Below, piece after piece: positions 1 to 8,839 of a stretch of 64,000 bases of DNA. This DNA comes from JAEUJM01 sp041918615. Its GTDB lineage: Bacteria; Actinomycetota; Acidimicrobiia; Acidimicrobiales; DATDAH01. The stretch is taken from NCBI GenBank assembly GCA_041918615.1, contig JAYRVH010000010.1:100318-164317 (forward strand), read 5' to 3'. Below the pieces are notes generated by a model. That model worked only from the letters and a program-made list of their open reading frames with translations, was not told where the DNA came from and ran no database searches. The position numbers were made by a program, and so were the translations under genes. How positions within the stretch are numbered: the stretch's first letter is position 1; every line of letters starts with the position of its first letter.

Positions 1-1666
1 CCCCGCCTGGCAGCGCCACCGGCGCAAGGTGCGCGACACGCTCGCAGCCGGTGAGGTCGGCGGCCAGGAACTCGCCGCCCCAGAGCGCCCCTCCGTGCCC
101 GTATCCCAGACCATCGAAGGCAAGGCCGAGCACGAGGTCACGGCGCCGGTGATCGACGAGGCAGGACGCCACGTGCGCGTGGTGATGCTGGACACCCAAC
201 GTGGGCAGCGCGGTGTCGAGCGCCCACTTGGTGCTCAGGTAGTCGGGGTGCAGGTCGTGGGCGACGACCTCTGGCATCACCCCGAGCAGGGCACAGAGGT
301 GCTCGATGGCCTGTACGTGGGACGCGAAGGCGCGGGGGTGGGCGAGGTCGCCGAGATGGTGGCTCGTCACGATGTCGGATCCCCGGGCCACCGACACCGT
401 GCTCTTCAGCTCGGCGCCGACCGCCAGCACCCGACGACGGGCGGGACGGAGCAGCGAGAACGGCTCGGGGGCGTAGCCGCGGGAGCGCCGCAACACCTGG
501 GTCCGGCCGCCCGTCGACCGCGCCACCGAGTCGTCGCACCGTACGTGGATGGCACGATCATGGGTCAACACCCCGTCGGTCAACGGTTCGAGCCTCGTGA
601 AGACATCGGGGTCGGTGTGGGCGATGGGCTCGTCGCCGACGTTGCCGCTGGTCATCACGAGGGGGCGGTCGACGGCCCGCAGCAGCAGGTGGTGCAGGGC
701 CGTGTAGGGCAGCAGGAGCCCCAGTTCGGGCATCGCCGGTGCGACCCGCGACGCAATGGTCCGTGGGCCGGCGTCCCTGCGGGGGGCCAGGACGATGGGC
801 CGCCGGGCCGATCGAAGGGCACGCTCCGCGTCGGCGTCGAGCCCGCAAAGCGAGCGTGCCGCCGCGAGGTCGGGCACCATCACCGCGAAAGCCTTGTCGT
901 CACGGTGCTTCCGGCGACGGAGCTCCTCGACGGCGGCTTCGTCGGTGGCGTCGACGGCCAGGTGGAAGCCGCCGATGCCCTTCACCGCCACGATCCGCCC
1001 GGCCCGGAGGGCTTCGGACGCCGCGTCGAGGGCGTCCCCCTTCGCCGCGAGCGGCCGGCCGGACGGGGTGCAGTACACCAGCGCCGGCCCGCAGTCGGCA
1101 CACGCGTTCGGCTGGGCGTGGAACCGACGGTCGAGCGGGTCGTCGTACTCCCGACGGCACGGGTCGCACATGGCGAACCCCGCCATCGTCGTGGCTGCCC
1201 GGTCGTAGGGCACCGCTCGCACGATCGTGTATCGCGGCCCGCAGTTCGTGCAGTTCGTGAACGGGTACCGGTACCGGCGGTCGGCGGGATCGTCGACCTC
1301 GGCGAGACAGGCCGCGCAGGTGGCCGTGTCGATCCCCACCGGCACCTCGGGATCGCCGTCGGCTGCGCTCTCGAGGATCGAGAAGCCGACGAGAGCCGCC
1401 TCGGACGCGACCTCGGTGACCTCGGTGACCGCAAGGTGCTCGACGCGTGCGCGCGGGGGCTGCTCCTCGATCAGCCGGCGGCACAGCTCCGCGATGCGGT
1501 CGGGTCGGCCCTCCACCTCGATCAGGACCCCCGCCGTGTCGTTGCGGACACTGCCGTTGAGACCGAGGGCGACGGCGAGGCGGTAGACGAAGGGTCGGAA
1601 CCCCACGCCCTGCACCGTGCCTGTGACGCGGAGGCGGGTGCGCTGCGGGGGGTCGAAGGGGCTCAA
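1..1666 (-). CDS. hypF: Carbamoyltransferase HypF, 3' end outside window
   Basis: HypF makes the cyanide ligands of [NiFe]-hydrogenase from carbamoyl phosphate and passes the group to HypE. Visible in order are an N-terminal acylphosphatase domain (TGTVQGVGFRPFVYRLA near residue 15), paired zinc-finger CxxC motifs (CAACLAEVDDPADRRYRY, then NCTNCGPRY, CDPC and CADC), a YrdC-like domain, and the start of the Kae1-like domain (VAHDLHPDYLST). The frame is open to the window edge at ALPGG, a conserved HypF motif. About 555 of the usual 750-770 residues are present. The TTG start overlaps the hypE stop as TTGA, so the genes are probably translationally coupled. Further hyp and hydrogenase structural genes are expected beyond the left edge (inference). 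Confidence 0.93.
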   Translation of the reverse strand, partial: MSPFDPPQRTRLRVTGTVQGVGFRPFVYRLAVALGLNGSVRNDTAGVLIEVEGRPDRIAELCRRLIEEQPPRARVEHLAVTEVTEVASEAALVGFSILESAADGDPEVPVGIDTATCAACLAEVDDPADRRYRYPFTNCTNCGPRYTIVRAVPYDRAATTMAGFAMCDPCRREYDDPLDRRFHAQPNACADCGPALVYCTPSGRPLAAKGDALDAASEALRAGRIVAVKGIGGFHLAVDATDEAAVEELRRRKHRDDKAFAVMVPDLAAARSLCGLDADAERALRSARRPIVLAPRRDAGPRTIASRVAPAMPELGLLLPYTALHHLLLRAVDRPLVMTSGNVGDEPIAHTDPDVFTRLEPLTDGVLTHDRAIHVRCDDSVARSTGGRTQVLRRSRGYAPEPFSLLRPARRRVLAVGAELKSTVSVARGSDIVTSHHLGDLAHPRAFASHVQAIEHLCALLGVMPEVVAHDLHPDYLSTKWALDTALPTLGVQHHHAHVASCLVDHRRRDLVLGLAFDGLGYGHGGALWGGEFLAADLTGCERVAHLAPVALPGG

Positions 1667-2748
1667 CAGATTCTCGGCAGCGGATCGCCGACCAGCATGT
1701 CGACGATCCGTGTCCCGCCGAACGACGTCCTCAGCACGACGAGGCCGTCCGGTGCCTCCCGGACCTCGCCGATGGCGGCGCTGCGCGCGCCCAGGGGATG
1801 GGCCCGCATCGCCACCAACGCCGCGTCGGCCTGATCGGCGGGAACGACGGCCACCAGCTTGCCCTCGTTGGCCACATAGAGCGGGTCGATACCCAACAGG
1901 TCACAGGCGCCGTTCACCGCCGGGTCGATCGGCAGGGCGTCCTCCTCGAGCACCACCGCCAGGCGGGCATCCCGCGCCAGCTCGTTGCAGACCGTGCCGA
2001 GCCCCCCGCGTGTCGGGTCGCGGAGCCAACGGACGTCCGGCGCGGCCGCCAGGAGTGCCTCGACGAGGCCGTTGAGGGGTGCGGTGTCCGAGCGGACGTC
2101 GGCCTCCAGAGCCAGGTCGCCACGGGCCAGCATGACCGCCATCCCGTGGTCGCCGATCGTGCCCGACACGAGCACCCGATCACCGGGCCGGACCCCCGAC
2201 GGGCCGAGCTCACGCCCGGGGGGGACCACCCCGACGCCGGCGGTGGCGATGTAGAGGCCGTCGGCGGCACCGGCGCCGACGACCTTGGTGTCGCCGGTCA
2301 CCACCGCGACACCGGCGGCCCGGGACGCGGTGGCCATGTCGTCGGCGATGTAGCGGAGCTCGTCGACCGGGAACCCCTCCTCGAGCACGAAGGCCGCCGA
2401 GATCCAGCGAGGTTGCGCGCCCACCATCGACAGGTCGTTCACGGTGCCGTGCACCGCGAGGTGCCCGATGGAGCCCCCGGGGAAGCGGAGCGGGTCGACC
2501 ACGAAGGAGTCGGTGCTGAACGCCAACCGCTCGCCCGAGGGGAGGGTCAGCAGGGCAGCGTCCGCGAGCGGGACCGGCTCCGCCTGGCCGAACGCCTCGA
2601 TGAAGACGGCGTCGACGAGCGCGGCCGAGGCCTTGCCGCCCGCGCCGTGGGCGAGGGTGATCACCTCATCGGTGAATCGCGGGCGTCGACGACGGAACGC
2701 CTCGACGCGCTCGAGGACCGCCTCCTCCCGATCGGCGTCTTCGACCAT
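1663..2748 (-). CDS. hypE: Hydrogenase maturation protein HypE
   Basis: HypE accepts the carbamoyl group from HypF on its C-terminal cysteine and dehydrates it, using ATP, to a thiocyanate. The protein is about 361 aa, normal for the family. It shows the AIR-synthase-like start (ITLAHGAGGKAS), the metal/ATP region STDSFVVDPLRFPGG, the conserved DPTRGGL motif, and the diagnostic C-terminus PRIC whose final Cys carries the ligand precursor. The ATG overlaps the upstream SIS-protein stop (ATGA), and the stop overlaps the hypF TTG start. All key residues are present. Confidence 0.95.
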   Translation of the reverse strand: MVEDADREEAVLERVEAFRRRRPRFTDEVITLAHGAGGKASAALVDAVFIEAFGQAEPVPLADAALLTLPSGERLAFSTDSFVVDPLRFPGGSIGHLAVHGTVNDLSMVGAQPRWISAAFVLEEGFPVDELRYIADDMATASRAAGVAVVTGDTKVVGAGAADGLYIATAGVGVVPPGRELGPSGVRPGDRVLVSGTIGDHGMAVMLARGDLALEADVRSDTAPLNGLVEALLAAAPDVRWLRDPTRGGLGTVCNELARDARLAVVLEEDALPIDPAVNGACDLLGIDPLYVANEGKLVAVVPADQADAALVAMRAHPLGARSAAIGEVREAPDGLVVLRTSFGGTRIVDMLVGDPLPRIC

Positions 2749-3920
2749 CAGCTCGCCGCCGCGACCAGCGCCTGCACGCGGGACCACAGCTCGATTGCCA
2801 GCGCCGCCTGTGCCTCCTGGACCCGGTGCACGCTGTCCGAGCGAACCGACACGCAGTGCGCCACATCGGGCGAGCGCGAGCAACGTCCACCGCCTCCACC
2901 AACCATGGCCACCGTCGCAAGCCCGCGGCGCCGCGCCTCCCCGAAGGCGGGGAGCAGGTTCCGGGAGTCCCCGCTGGTCGAGATGCCCAGGGCGGCGTCC
3001 TCGGCCTTCGCGTAGGCGCTGATCTGGCGCGAGAAGACGACATCGACGCCGACGTCGTTGGCGAGCGCGGTCAGGACGGCACCGTCCTGCGCCAGGCAAC
3101 GGGCCGAGACGGGGGTGCCGACGGGCGGCTCGGCGAAGAGCGAGGCCATCGAGGCCGCGGCGCTGGCGCTGCCACCGTTCCCGAAGGTGAACAGGGTGCC
3201 GCCGCCCAGGAGCCTCGCGGCCAGCTCCCGCGCGATCACGTCGAGCTGCTCGTCGGCCGCCGCGATCGCCTCGCCCTGGAGGCGCAGGCTCTCGGCCCAC
3301 TTGGTCGCCGCCGAGCGCGCCAGGTCGGCCAGCAGGGGGGCGCCGTCGGTCGCGGCACCGTCCAGGAACGGGTACAGGAAGCCGGTGGCCTCGATCGTGG
3401 CCTCTCGCCTGCCTCGGGCCCCACCGAGGAGGCCCGGGTGCTCGAGGCAGACGTGGGTGAGCTCCCAGAGCACGTGGTACACGAGGACCAGATGACCGGA
3501 GTGCCCCGCGAGCGGGCCCGCGTCCTCCACCCACAAGACGTGGTCGGCGGCCCCTGGCGCGGGGCGGTGGCCGGCACCGATCCACACGGTCTCGACACCC
3601 ATGGCGGACGCCCGGCCCATCAGGTCGATCACCGACGGCTCGGTTGCGCCCGAGACGGCGAGGACCACGTCGCCCCGGGCAGCAGCGCGGCGCCCCGGGC
3701 CGATGATGTCGATGGCGTCGACGGCGAGCGCCGGGAGTGCGGGCTTGCCCACCATGGCCGGATGCACGAACTCGACGGCCACGTGCCCGGCATGCGACGG
3801 CCAGGGCGGGGATGTGCTCCAGAGCGTTGCCCCTTCAGAGAACCGGCGGGCCAACGCCAGCGCGGCGTCGACGAGGTGCTCGACGAGGTCGTCGTGCTGG
3901 GTCGAGCCGGAGATGCCCAC
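2748..3920 (-). CDS. Double SIS-domain protein (GmhA-like sugar-phosphate isomerase family)
   Basis: A 390-aa protein with two sugar-isomerase (SIS) folds. The N-terminal half carries DVVLAVSGATEPSVIDLM. The C-terminal half has the GmhA-like signature LFTFGNGGSASAAASMAS and GISTSGDSRNLLPAF. Single GmhA proteins are about 190 aa, so this looks like a duplication or fusion. It sits directly upstream of hypE with an ATGA overlap. SIS/GmhA-like genes are known near hyp genes of some actinobacterial [NiFe]-hydrogenase loci, but their role there is unclear. The GTG start at 3920 begins the homologous region and lies just after the upstream gene's stop. Substrate unknown. Confidence 0.8.
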   Translation of the reverse strand: MGISGSTQHDDLVEHLVDAALALARRFSEGATLWSTSPPWPSHAGHVAVEFVHPAMVGKPALPALAVDAIDIIGPGRRAAARGDVVLAVSGATEPSVIDLMGRASAMGVETVWIGAGHRPAPGAADHVLWVEDAGPLAGHSGHLVLVYHVLWELTHVCLEHPGLLGGARGRREATIEATGFLYPFLDGAATDGAPLLADLARSAATKWAESLRLQGEAIAAADEQLDVIARELAARLLGGGTLFTFGNGGSASAAASMASLFAEPPVGTPVSARCLAQDGAVLTALANDVGVDVVFSRQISAYAKAEDAALGISTSGDSRNLLPAFGEARRRGLATVAMVGGGGGRCSRSPDVAHCVSVRSDSVHRVQEAQAALAIELWSRVQALVAAAS

Positions 3921-3921
3921 C

Positions 3922-4266
3922 TCAGCCCTGGAGGTACTTCGGGTTGGCCACCCGGAGCTTGTCCTGAACGGTCTCCCAGACGGCGGCCTTGACCTCGTCG
4001 TAGCGGTCGTCGAGCCGCCCGTCCCGGATCGCGGCCGCCAAGGCCGACTCATCGGCGAAGCCGAGTCGGGCGAGCCGAGCCGCGTGCGCATCGGTCGGGG
4101 CCGATCCGGCCGCGAGCTCGCGCTCGACGGTTCGCAGCGCGTTGATGGCGACCCGCGTGTGGAATTGCACGCGCCCCTCGGTGGCGCCGAGCACGTCGTC
4201 CTCGAGGAATTCCCGGACGGCCTCGACGAGGTTCTCGGCACTCGGCAGGTCGTGGGGCGCGGTCAT
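3922..4266 (-). CDS. DUF6285 protein
   Basis: A 114-aa, mostly helical protein beginning MTAPHDLPSAENLVEAVREF and ending RVANPKYLQG. It resembles the DUF6285 family, small proteins that typically follow an APH-like phosphotransferase in acyl-CoA dehydrogenase clusters of actinobacteria and proteobacteria. Here too it follows the phosphotransferase gene with an ATGA overlap, so the two are probably co-translated. The biochemical role is unknown. Its stop lies one base before the GTG of the SIS gene. Confidence 0.75.
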   Translation of the reverse strand: MTAPHDLPSAENLVEAVREFLEDDVLGATEGRVQFHTRVAINALRTVERELAAGSAPTDAHAARLARLGFADESALAAAIRDGRLDDRYDEVKAAVWETVQDKLRVANPKYLQG

Positions 4267-5261
4267 GGCAACATCAGGAGCACGTCGTGCTCGTTCTCGC
4301 AGACCCGGCGCCCGATGGCGGCCAGCTCCACCGAGCGGGACACGCCGGTGAGGTGCGACGCCGCCTGGATGATGCACATGATCCCCCACTTCACGGTCCC
4401 GAGGACCTCCCACCAACGCACGACCTCGGGATCCACTCCGCCGGTGAGGCCGGCCGCCTCGGCGTAGGCGTCGAAGAGGTCGCGGTAGGGGCCGAGACCG
4501 CCGACCGGGTGCGGCGAGCCGAAGCGCCACGCCTTCACACACAGCCACCCCAGGTCCTCCATGGGGTCGCCCAGGTGGGCGAGCTCCCAGTCGAGCACGG
4601 CCGACAGCCCATCGGGCCCGACGATGAGGTTGCCGTTGCGGAAGTCGCCGTGCACGACCGTGGTGGCCCGGCGTGGCGGTCGATTGGCCTCGAGCCACCG
4701 GAACGCGAGCTCGAAGGCGGGGTGCGGTTGGCCCAGCGCGTCCAGGATCTCGCGGAACTGCGCGACCTGGTCGCGCTCCTCGAGGCCACGCGCCGCTTCG
4801 AGCGGTATCCGGTGGATTCCGGCGAGCGCGCGTCCGCACTGCGCGGCCAACGCACGTCGCGCTTCGGCGAACTCGGGCTCGCGGAGGATTCGGCGCGGGA
4901 TGGTCTCGCCCTCGAGGCGCTCGACGATCACGAAGGGGGCACCGAGGGGCCCGGCCCGTCGCTCCGAGCCGGCGGCGATGACGGCGGGCACCGGCACGCC
5001 CTGTGCGGCGGCCGCGCGCAGCAGGGCCGCCTCCATCGCGGTGCCGCCGCCGGTGCTGATGGCCCCGCCCGGCCGCTCGCGCTGCAGCACCAAGGACCGT
5101 TCAGCTCCGTCGGGGAGCAACGCGTCGAAGGCGAAGGTCTCGCGCGACGCTCCCCCCGACAGGCGATGCAGGCCCCGGACACGCACACCGGGTAGCCCGA
5201 GGGCCCCGCTGAGCACCGCCTCGAGTGACGCCTCGAGGTCGACCTCAGCAGGCGGCGTCAA
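4263..5261 (-). CDS. APH-family phosphotransferase (ACAD10/11-like)
   Basis: A kinase-fold phosphotransferase of about 332 aa. The catalytic loop HGDFRNGNLIVG (Brenner motif) and the metal-binding LDWELAHLGDPMEDLGW are intact, and a P-loop-like SGGASRET lies near the N-terminus. In animals this domain is fused to acyl-CoA dehydrogenase (ACAD10/11) and phosphorylates 4-hydroxyacyl-CoAs; a similar small-molecule or lipid role is only an analogy here. The start is uncertain: TTG at 5261 overlaps the upstream peptidase stop and has no clear ribosome site. An in-frame GTG about 14 codons later follows a GAGG and is an alternative. Confidence 0.85.
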   Translation of the reverse strand: MTPPAEVDLEASLEAVLSGALGLPGVRVRGLHRLSGGASRETFAFDALLPDGAERSLVLQRERPGGAISTGGGTAMEAALLRAAAAQGVPVPAVIAAGSERRAGPLGAPFVIVERLEGETIPRRILREPEFAEARRALAAQCGRALAGIHRIPLEAARGLEERDQVAQFREILDALGQPHPAFELAFRWLEANRPPRRATTVVHGDFRNGNLIVGPDGLSAVLDWELAHLGDPMEDLGWLCVKAWRFGSPHPVGGLGPYRDLFDAYAEAAGLTGGVDPEVVRWWEVLGTVKWGIMCIIQAASHLTGVSRSVELAAIGRRVCENEHDVLLMLP

Positions 5262-6342
5262 CGGTGGGCGTCGGGTTCACGGCCGCGCCACCACCCGGAT
5301 GGATCTCGAAGTGCAGGTGGTTGATGCCGTTGGCGTTCCCGGTGGCGCCGACGTAGCCGATGACGGTGCCGGCGACCACGTGACCCGATGCCGCGTAGCC
5401 GCTCAGGTGGGTGCCGAAGTACATGTTGCCGTTGTCACCGTAGAGGAAGAAGGACAGGCCGCCGAGGCTGACCCCGCGGTGGGACACGTTCCCGGCCACC
5501 GGAGCGAGGATGGGGGTTCCGGCCGAGGCCATCATGTCGACACCCTCGTGACGGCGGCCACCCGATCGGGGCGCCCCCCAGGAGTCGATGAACGTCGAGC
5601 CCGGCACCGGGCAGACGAAACCGCCTGCGCCGGCCGGCGGTGCAGCCGGCCCGGCTGCGGGTGCCGGGCCGGCTCCGGCCGGCGAGCCTGGAGGCGGCGA
5701 GTCTGACGATGGCGCCGAGGAGGCGGCGGCCGCGGCGGCCGCGGCTGCCGCGGCCGCCTCCGCTTCCTGCTCGGCCTCGATCCGCCGCTGCCGCTCGGCT
5801 TCGATGCGACGTCGCTCTGCCGCGATGCGCTCTCGCTCGACCTCCTCCACCCGGGCCACGTCGGCCTGCAGGCGACGGTTCCTGGCCTCGAGGTCGCCGA
5901 CCGCCGTGCGCTGAGCGGCGCGGAGAGCGTCCAGCTCGGCCACGGCGGCCTCGAGGTCGGCGCGTCGCGCGGCGTACCGGTCGATGGCGTCGGTGTCCCC
6001 ACCGGTCACGAACGCGGCCAGGGCGTTGCCCAGCAGCTGGCCGTCGATGTCCACCTCGCCGGGGACGACGGCCGGGGGCTCGCCCGCCCGCAGGTACTGG
6101 TCGACGGCGATCGCCTGCACCCGGGCCTCCAGTTCATCCAGGCCGGTCGCGGCCACCTCGCGCCGGTGCTCGACCTCGGCGACGCGCTGTTCGATCCGGC
6201 CCAGCTCACCTTGCGCATCCTCGAGCTCGCGGATCGCCTGCTCGGCGCGCTCGCGGGCCTCGGAGACGTCCGAGGCCGACGCGACGGCAGTCGCTCCGGC
6301 CGACATCGAGGCGACCACCAGGAGACAACACACGAAGCGCAC
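5245..6342 (-). CDS. Secreted M23 metallopeptidase with coiled-coil N-terminus
   Basis: A murein-hydrolase-like exported protein of about 365 aa. A signal peptide (FVCCLLVVASMSAGATAVASA) is followed by roughly 170 residues of coiled coil, an alanine-rich run and a Pro/Ala/Gly linker. The C-terminal LytM/M23 domain has zinc ligands in RRHEGVD and HLHFEIH. The architecture matches EnvC/NlpD-type regulators of cell separation; since the catalytic motif is intact it may be active. The GTG start at 6342 precedes the signal peptide directly. A paralogue with the same architecture is at 10796-11962. Confidence 0.9.
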   Translation of the reverse strand: MRFVCCLLVVASMSAGATAVASASDVSEARERAEQAIRELEDAQGELGRIEQRVAEVEHRREVAATGLDELEARVQAIAVDQYLRAGEPPAVVPGEVDIDGQLLGNALAAFVTGGDTDAIDRYAARRADLEAAVAELDALRAAQRTAVGDLEARNRRLQADVARVEEVERERIAAERRRIEAERQRRIEAEQEAEAAAAAAAAAAAASSAPSSDSPPPGSPAGAGPAPAAGPAAPPAGAGGFVCPVPGSTFIDSWGAPRSGGRRHEGVDMMASAGTPILAPVAGNVSHRGVSLGGLSFFLYGDNGNMYFGTHLSGYAASGHVVAGTVIGYVGATGNANGINHLHFEIHPGGGAAVNPTPTVDAAC

Positions 6343-6401
6343 CCGTTCGAGGGTAGCCAACCAGCTCGGCCCGGAGGCCGATCCCGGACGCCGGACAGGC
6401 C

Positions 6402-7454
6402 TCAGGCCCGGTCCCTGTCGGACTCGTCGCGGATGTCGCCCACCAACTGCTCGACCAGGTCCTCGAGCGTCACCAGCCCGGTCGTGGCCCGACCCGCGCC
6501 CTGGGCGATGCCCAGGTGGCGGTGGCGACGGCGCATCTCCTCGAGCGCCTCGCCGATGGGCCGATCCTCGTCGATCGCCACGATCTCGGTGCGCACCAGG
6601 CCCTCGGGAAGGGGCCGTTCGCGAGCGTCCGGGCGGAGGCGCAACAGGTCCTTGGCGTGGATGAAGCCGAGCACCTCGTCGAGGCCATCGCCGACGACCG
6701 GCAGGCGACTGTGGCCGCTCCGCACGATCACCTGCTCGATCTCGCCCACGGTGGCCGATCGGGGCACGTGCACGACCCGGTCGCGCGGCACCATCACCGA
6801 CGACACCGGCGCGGTCCCGAAGCCGAGGGCGCTGGTGAGGAGCTCGTGCTGCTCGTGGGCGATCAGTCCCTCCTCGCGCGAGGCGGTGAGCATGGTCGCG
6901 AACTCGGCGGCCGAGTGCAGGTCCGTGAGCGTGTCCTTGGGCTCCACCCGGAGGAGCCACATGCCTGCGTTGGCGAGGGCGTTCAGCGTCCAGATGACCG
7001 GCCGCAGCACGGTGGTCAGCGCGCGGGTCGGGATGGCGAGGAGGCGCAAGGCCCGCTCGGGGGCGGCAAGGGTCAGGTTCTTCGGCACCATCTCGCCGAT
7101 GACCATGTGGGCGAGCACCACGATGGCCAGCCCCACGGTGAAGCCGATGGCGCGCACGACGCTCTCGGGGAGCGCCACGATGCTGTCGAGCGCCGACTCG
7201 ATGGCGTGCGACACCGCAGGCTCGGCGACGTAGCCGATGAGCAGCGACGCCACCGTCACCCCCAGTTGGGCGCCCGCCAGCTGCGTCGAGAGCTCATCGA
7301 CCAGACCGATACCGACGCCCGCGGCGCGGCTGCCCTCCGCGTGTTGCTGTACGAGCTTGGTGCGTCGTGCCGCGATGAGGGCGAACTCGACCGCCACGAA
7401 CCAGCCGTTCAGCACCAGCAGGGACAGCGTCAGGAGGAGCGCGGTCGTGTTCAC
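6402..7454 (-). CDS. CNNM/HlyC-type membrane protein with CBS domains
   Basis: A 350-aa integral membrane protein. The CNNM (DUF21) transmembrane domain starts TTALLLTLSLLVLNGWFVAV and contains the conserved VIGEMVPKNLTLA. It is followed by a tandem CBS pair (VMVPRDRVVHV, then LVTLEDLVEQLVGD). Unlike its upstream partner it lacks the C-terminal CorC/HlyC domain. Family members are implicated in magnesium/cobalt efflux. The GTG start overlaps the upstream paralogue's stop (GTGA), suggesting a paired or heteromeric transporter, as is common in actinobacteria. Confidence 0.9.
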   Translation of the reverse strand: MNTTALLLTLSLLVLNGWFVAVEFALIAARRTKLVQQHAEGSRAAGVGIGLVDELSTQLAGAQLGVTVASLLIGYVAEPAVSHAIESALDSIVALPESVVRAIGFTVGLAIVVLAHMVIGEMVPKNLTLAAPERALRLLAIPTRALTTVLRPVIWTLNALANAGMWLLRVEPKDTLTDLHSAAEFATMLTASREEGLIAHEQHELLTSALGFGTAPVSSVMVPRDRVVHVPRSATVGEIEQVIVRSGHSRLPVVGDGLDEVLGFIHAKDLLRLRPDARERPLPEGLVRTEIVAIDEDRPIGEALEEMRRRHRHLGIAQGAGRATTGLVTLEDLVEQLVGDIRDESDRDRA

Positions 7455-8773
7455 GGGGGAGCACCGCCGTCGCCGCCCCCCGGCGCGGCCGGCGGGGTCA
7501 GCCGCACCCGGTCGATCCGACGGCGGTCCATCTCGACGACCTCGAGCTCCCAACCGTCGTGGGCGACCCACTCGCCGGCGACCGGCAGGCGGCCGAGGCG
7601 GTCCAGCACGAACCCGGCCAGCGTCTCGTACTCGCCGCTCGGCACGACGAAGCCGCAGGCCTCCGCCACCTCGTCGGGGTGGAGGGTGCCCGCCAGCACG
7701 AACGCACCGGACGGCTGTTCCACCGAAAGCGCTGCCGGCTCGGGGTCGTACTCGTCGTCGATCTCGCCGATGATCTCCTCGATGAGATCCTCCATGGTGA
7801 CGATGCCGGCGGTGCCGCCGTACTCGTCGACCACCACGGCGAGATGGCTACCGGCCTCGCGGAGCTCGACCAGCAGCGAGGCGAGCGGGCGGCTCTCGGG
7901 CACGACGAATGCCTCGGTCATGACGGCGCGCACCGAGGTGCTCGCCCGGTCGGCCGGCGCGATCTCGTAGACCGACTTCGCGTGGACCACACCACGCACG
8001 TCGTCGAGGTCGGTGCCGTAGACGAGGAATCGCGAGTGGCCCGTCTCGAGGGAGCGCTGCACCAGATCGGCCAGGGTCGCGTCGACCTCGAGGGCCTCGA
8101 GCGACGTGCGGGGCACCAGGGCATCGTCCGCCGTCTTCTCCCCGAACCGGATCGACCGCGTCAGCAGGTCGACGGCGCGGGGCTCGAGGGTCCCCCCCGC
8201 CCCGGACGAGCGGAACAGAAGCTCCAACTCGGCGAGCGACCGGACCGAAGAGAGCTCCTCGCGAGGCTCGACGCCGAGGCGACGGACCGCCCAGTTCGCC
8301 GCGCGCTCGGAGACCGAGATCACGGGCCCGAACACGACGGCATAGAGCCGGAACGGGCCGGCCAGCCGCAGCGCCGAGGGCGTGGGCCGGGCGATCACCA
8401 CGTTCTTCGGTATCAGCTCGCCCACCACCATCTGGAACACCGTCGCCAGAGCCAGGGCGAGCACCACCGAGACCTGCTTCGACTGTGCCCCGAGCAGAGG
8501 CTCGAGCAACGGGTCGAGAACGGTGGCGACGGTGGGCTCGGCCACGAACCCGAGCACCAGCGACACCACGGTGATGCCCAACTGGGCCCCGGACAGGTGG
8601 AACGACAGCCGCTTGAGCACCGACAGGGTGGTGCGGGCCCGTCGGGAGCCCTCGCCGGCCAGGTGCTCGATGCGACTCCGGTCGACGGCGACGAGGGCGA
8701 ACTCTGACGCGACGAAGAAGGCCGTGGCGAGTATGAGGAGGAGGACGGCCAGAAGGCCGAGGGCGGTGGTGAT
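7451..8773 (-). CDS. CNNM/HlyC-type membrane protein with CBS and CorC domains; start codon unusual
   Basis: About 440 aa: CNNM transmembrane domain (LGLLAVLLLILATAFFVASE, GELIPKNVVIA), CBS pair (ALVPRTSLEALEV, GGTAGIVTMEDLIEEIIGE) and a C-terminal CorC/HlyC domain (VLAGTLHPDEVAEA). No ATG, GTG or TTG lies in frame anywhere near the expected N-terminus. The family's initiator methionine position aligns with an ATC codon at 8773-8771, and the first canonical start upstream (9265) lies inside the opposite-strand ABC gene. The boundary given is therefore the homology boundary. Possibilities are ATC or CTG initiation, or a base error. It overlaps the downstream paralogue by GTGA. Confidence 0.82.
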   Translation of the reverse strand: MTTALGLLAVLLLILATAFFVASEFALVAVDRSRIEHLAGEGSRRARTTLSVLKRLSFHLSGAQLGITVVSLVLGFVAEPTVATVLDPLLEPLLGAQSKQVSVVLALALATVFQMVVGELIPKNVVIARPTPSALRLAGPFRLYAVVFGPVISVSERAANWAVRRLGVEPREELSSVRSLAELELLFRSSGAGGTLEPRAVDLLTRSIRFGEKTADDALVPRTSLEALEVDATLADLVQRSLETGHSRFLVYGTDLDDVRGVVHAKSVYEIAPADRASTSVRAVMTEAFVVPESRPLASLLVELREAGSHLAVVVDEYGGTAGIVTMEDLIEEIIGEIDDEYDPEPAALSVEQPSGAFVLAGTLHPDEVAEACGFVVPSGEYETLAGFVLDRLGRLPVAGEWVAHDGWELEVVEMDRRRIDRVRLTPPAAPGGGDGGAPP

Positions 8774-8839
8774 GGGGGGACGTCCAAGGGTGCGGGTCGC
8801 CTGAACGCTACCGGCGTGAGCGGTAGCCTGATCCCCCCT

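Noticed and set aside
29..1834. A 601-codon open frame on the plus strand
   Set aside because: It is the complement of hypF, whose minus-strand product has all family motifs; the plus product is Arg/Gly/Pro-rich without motifs.
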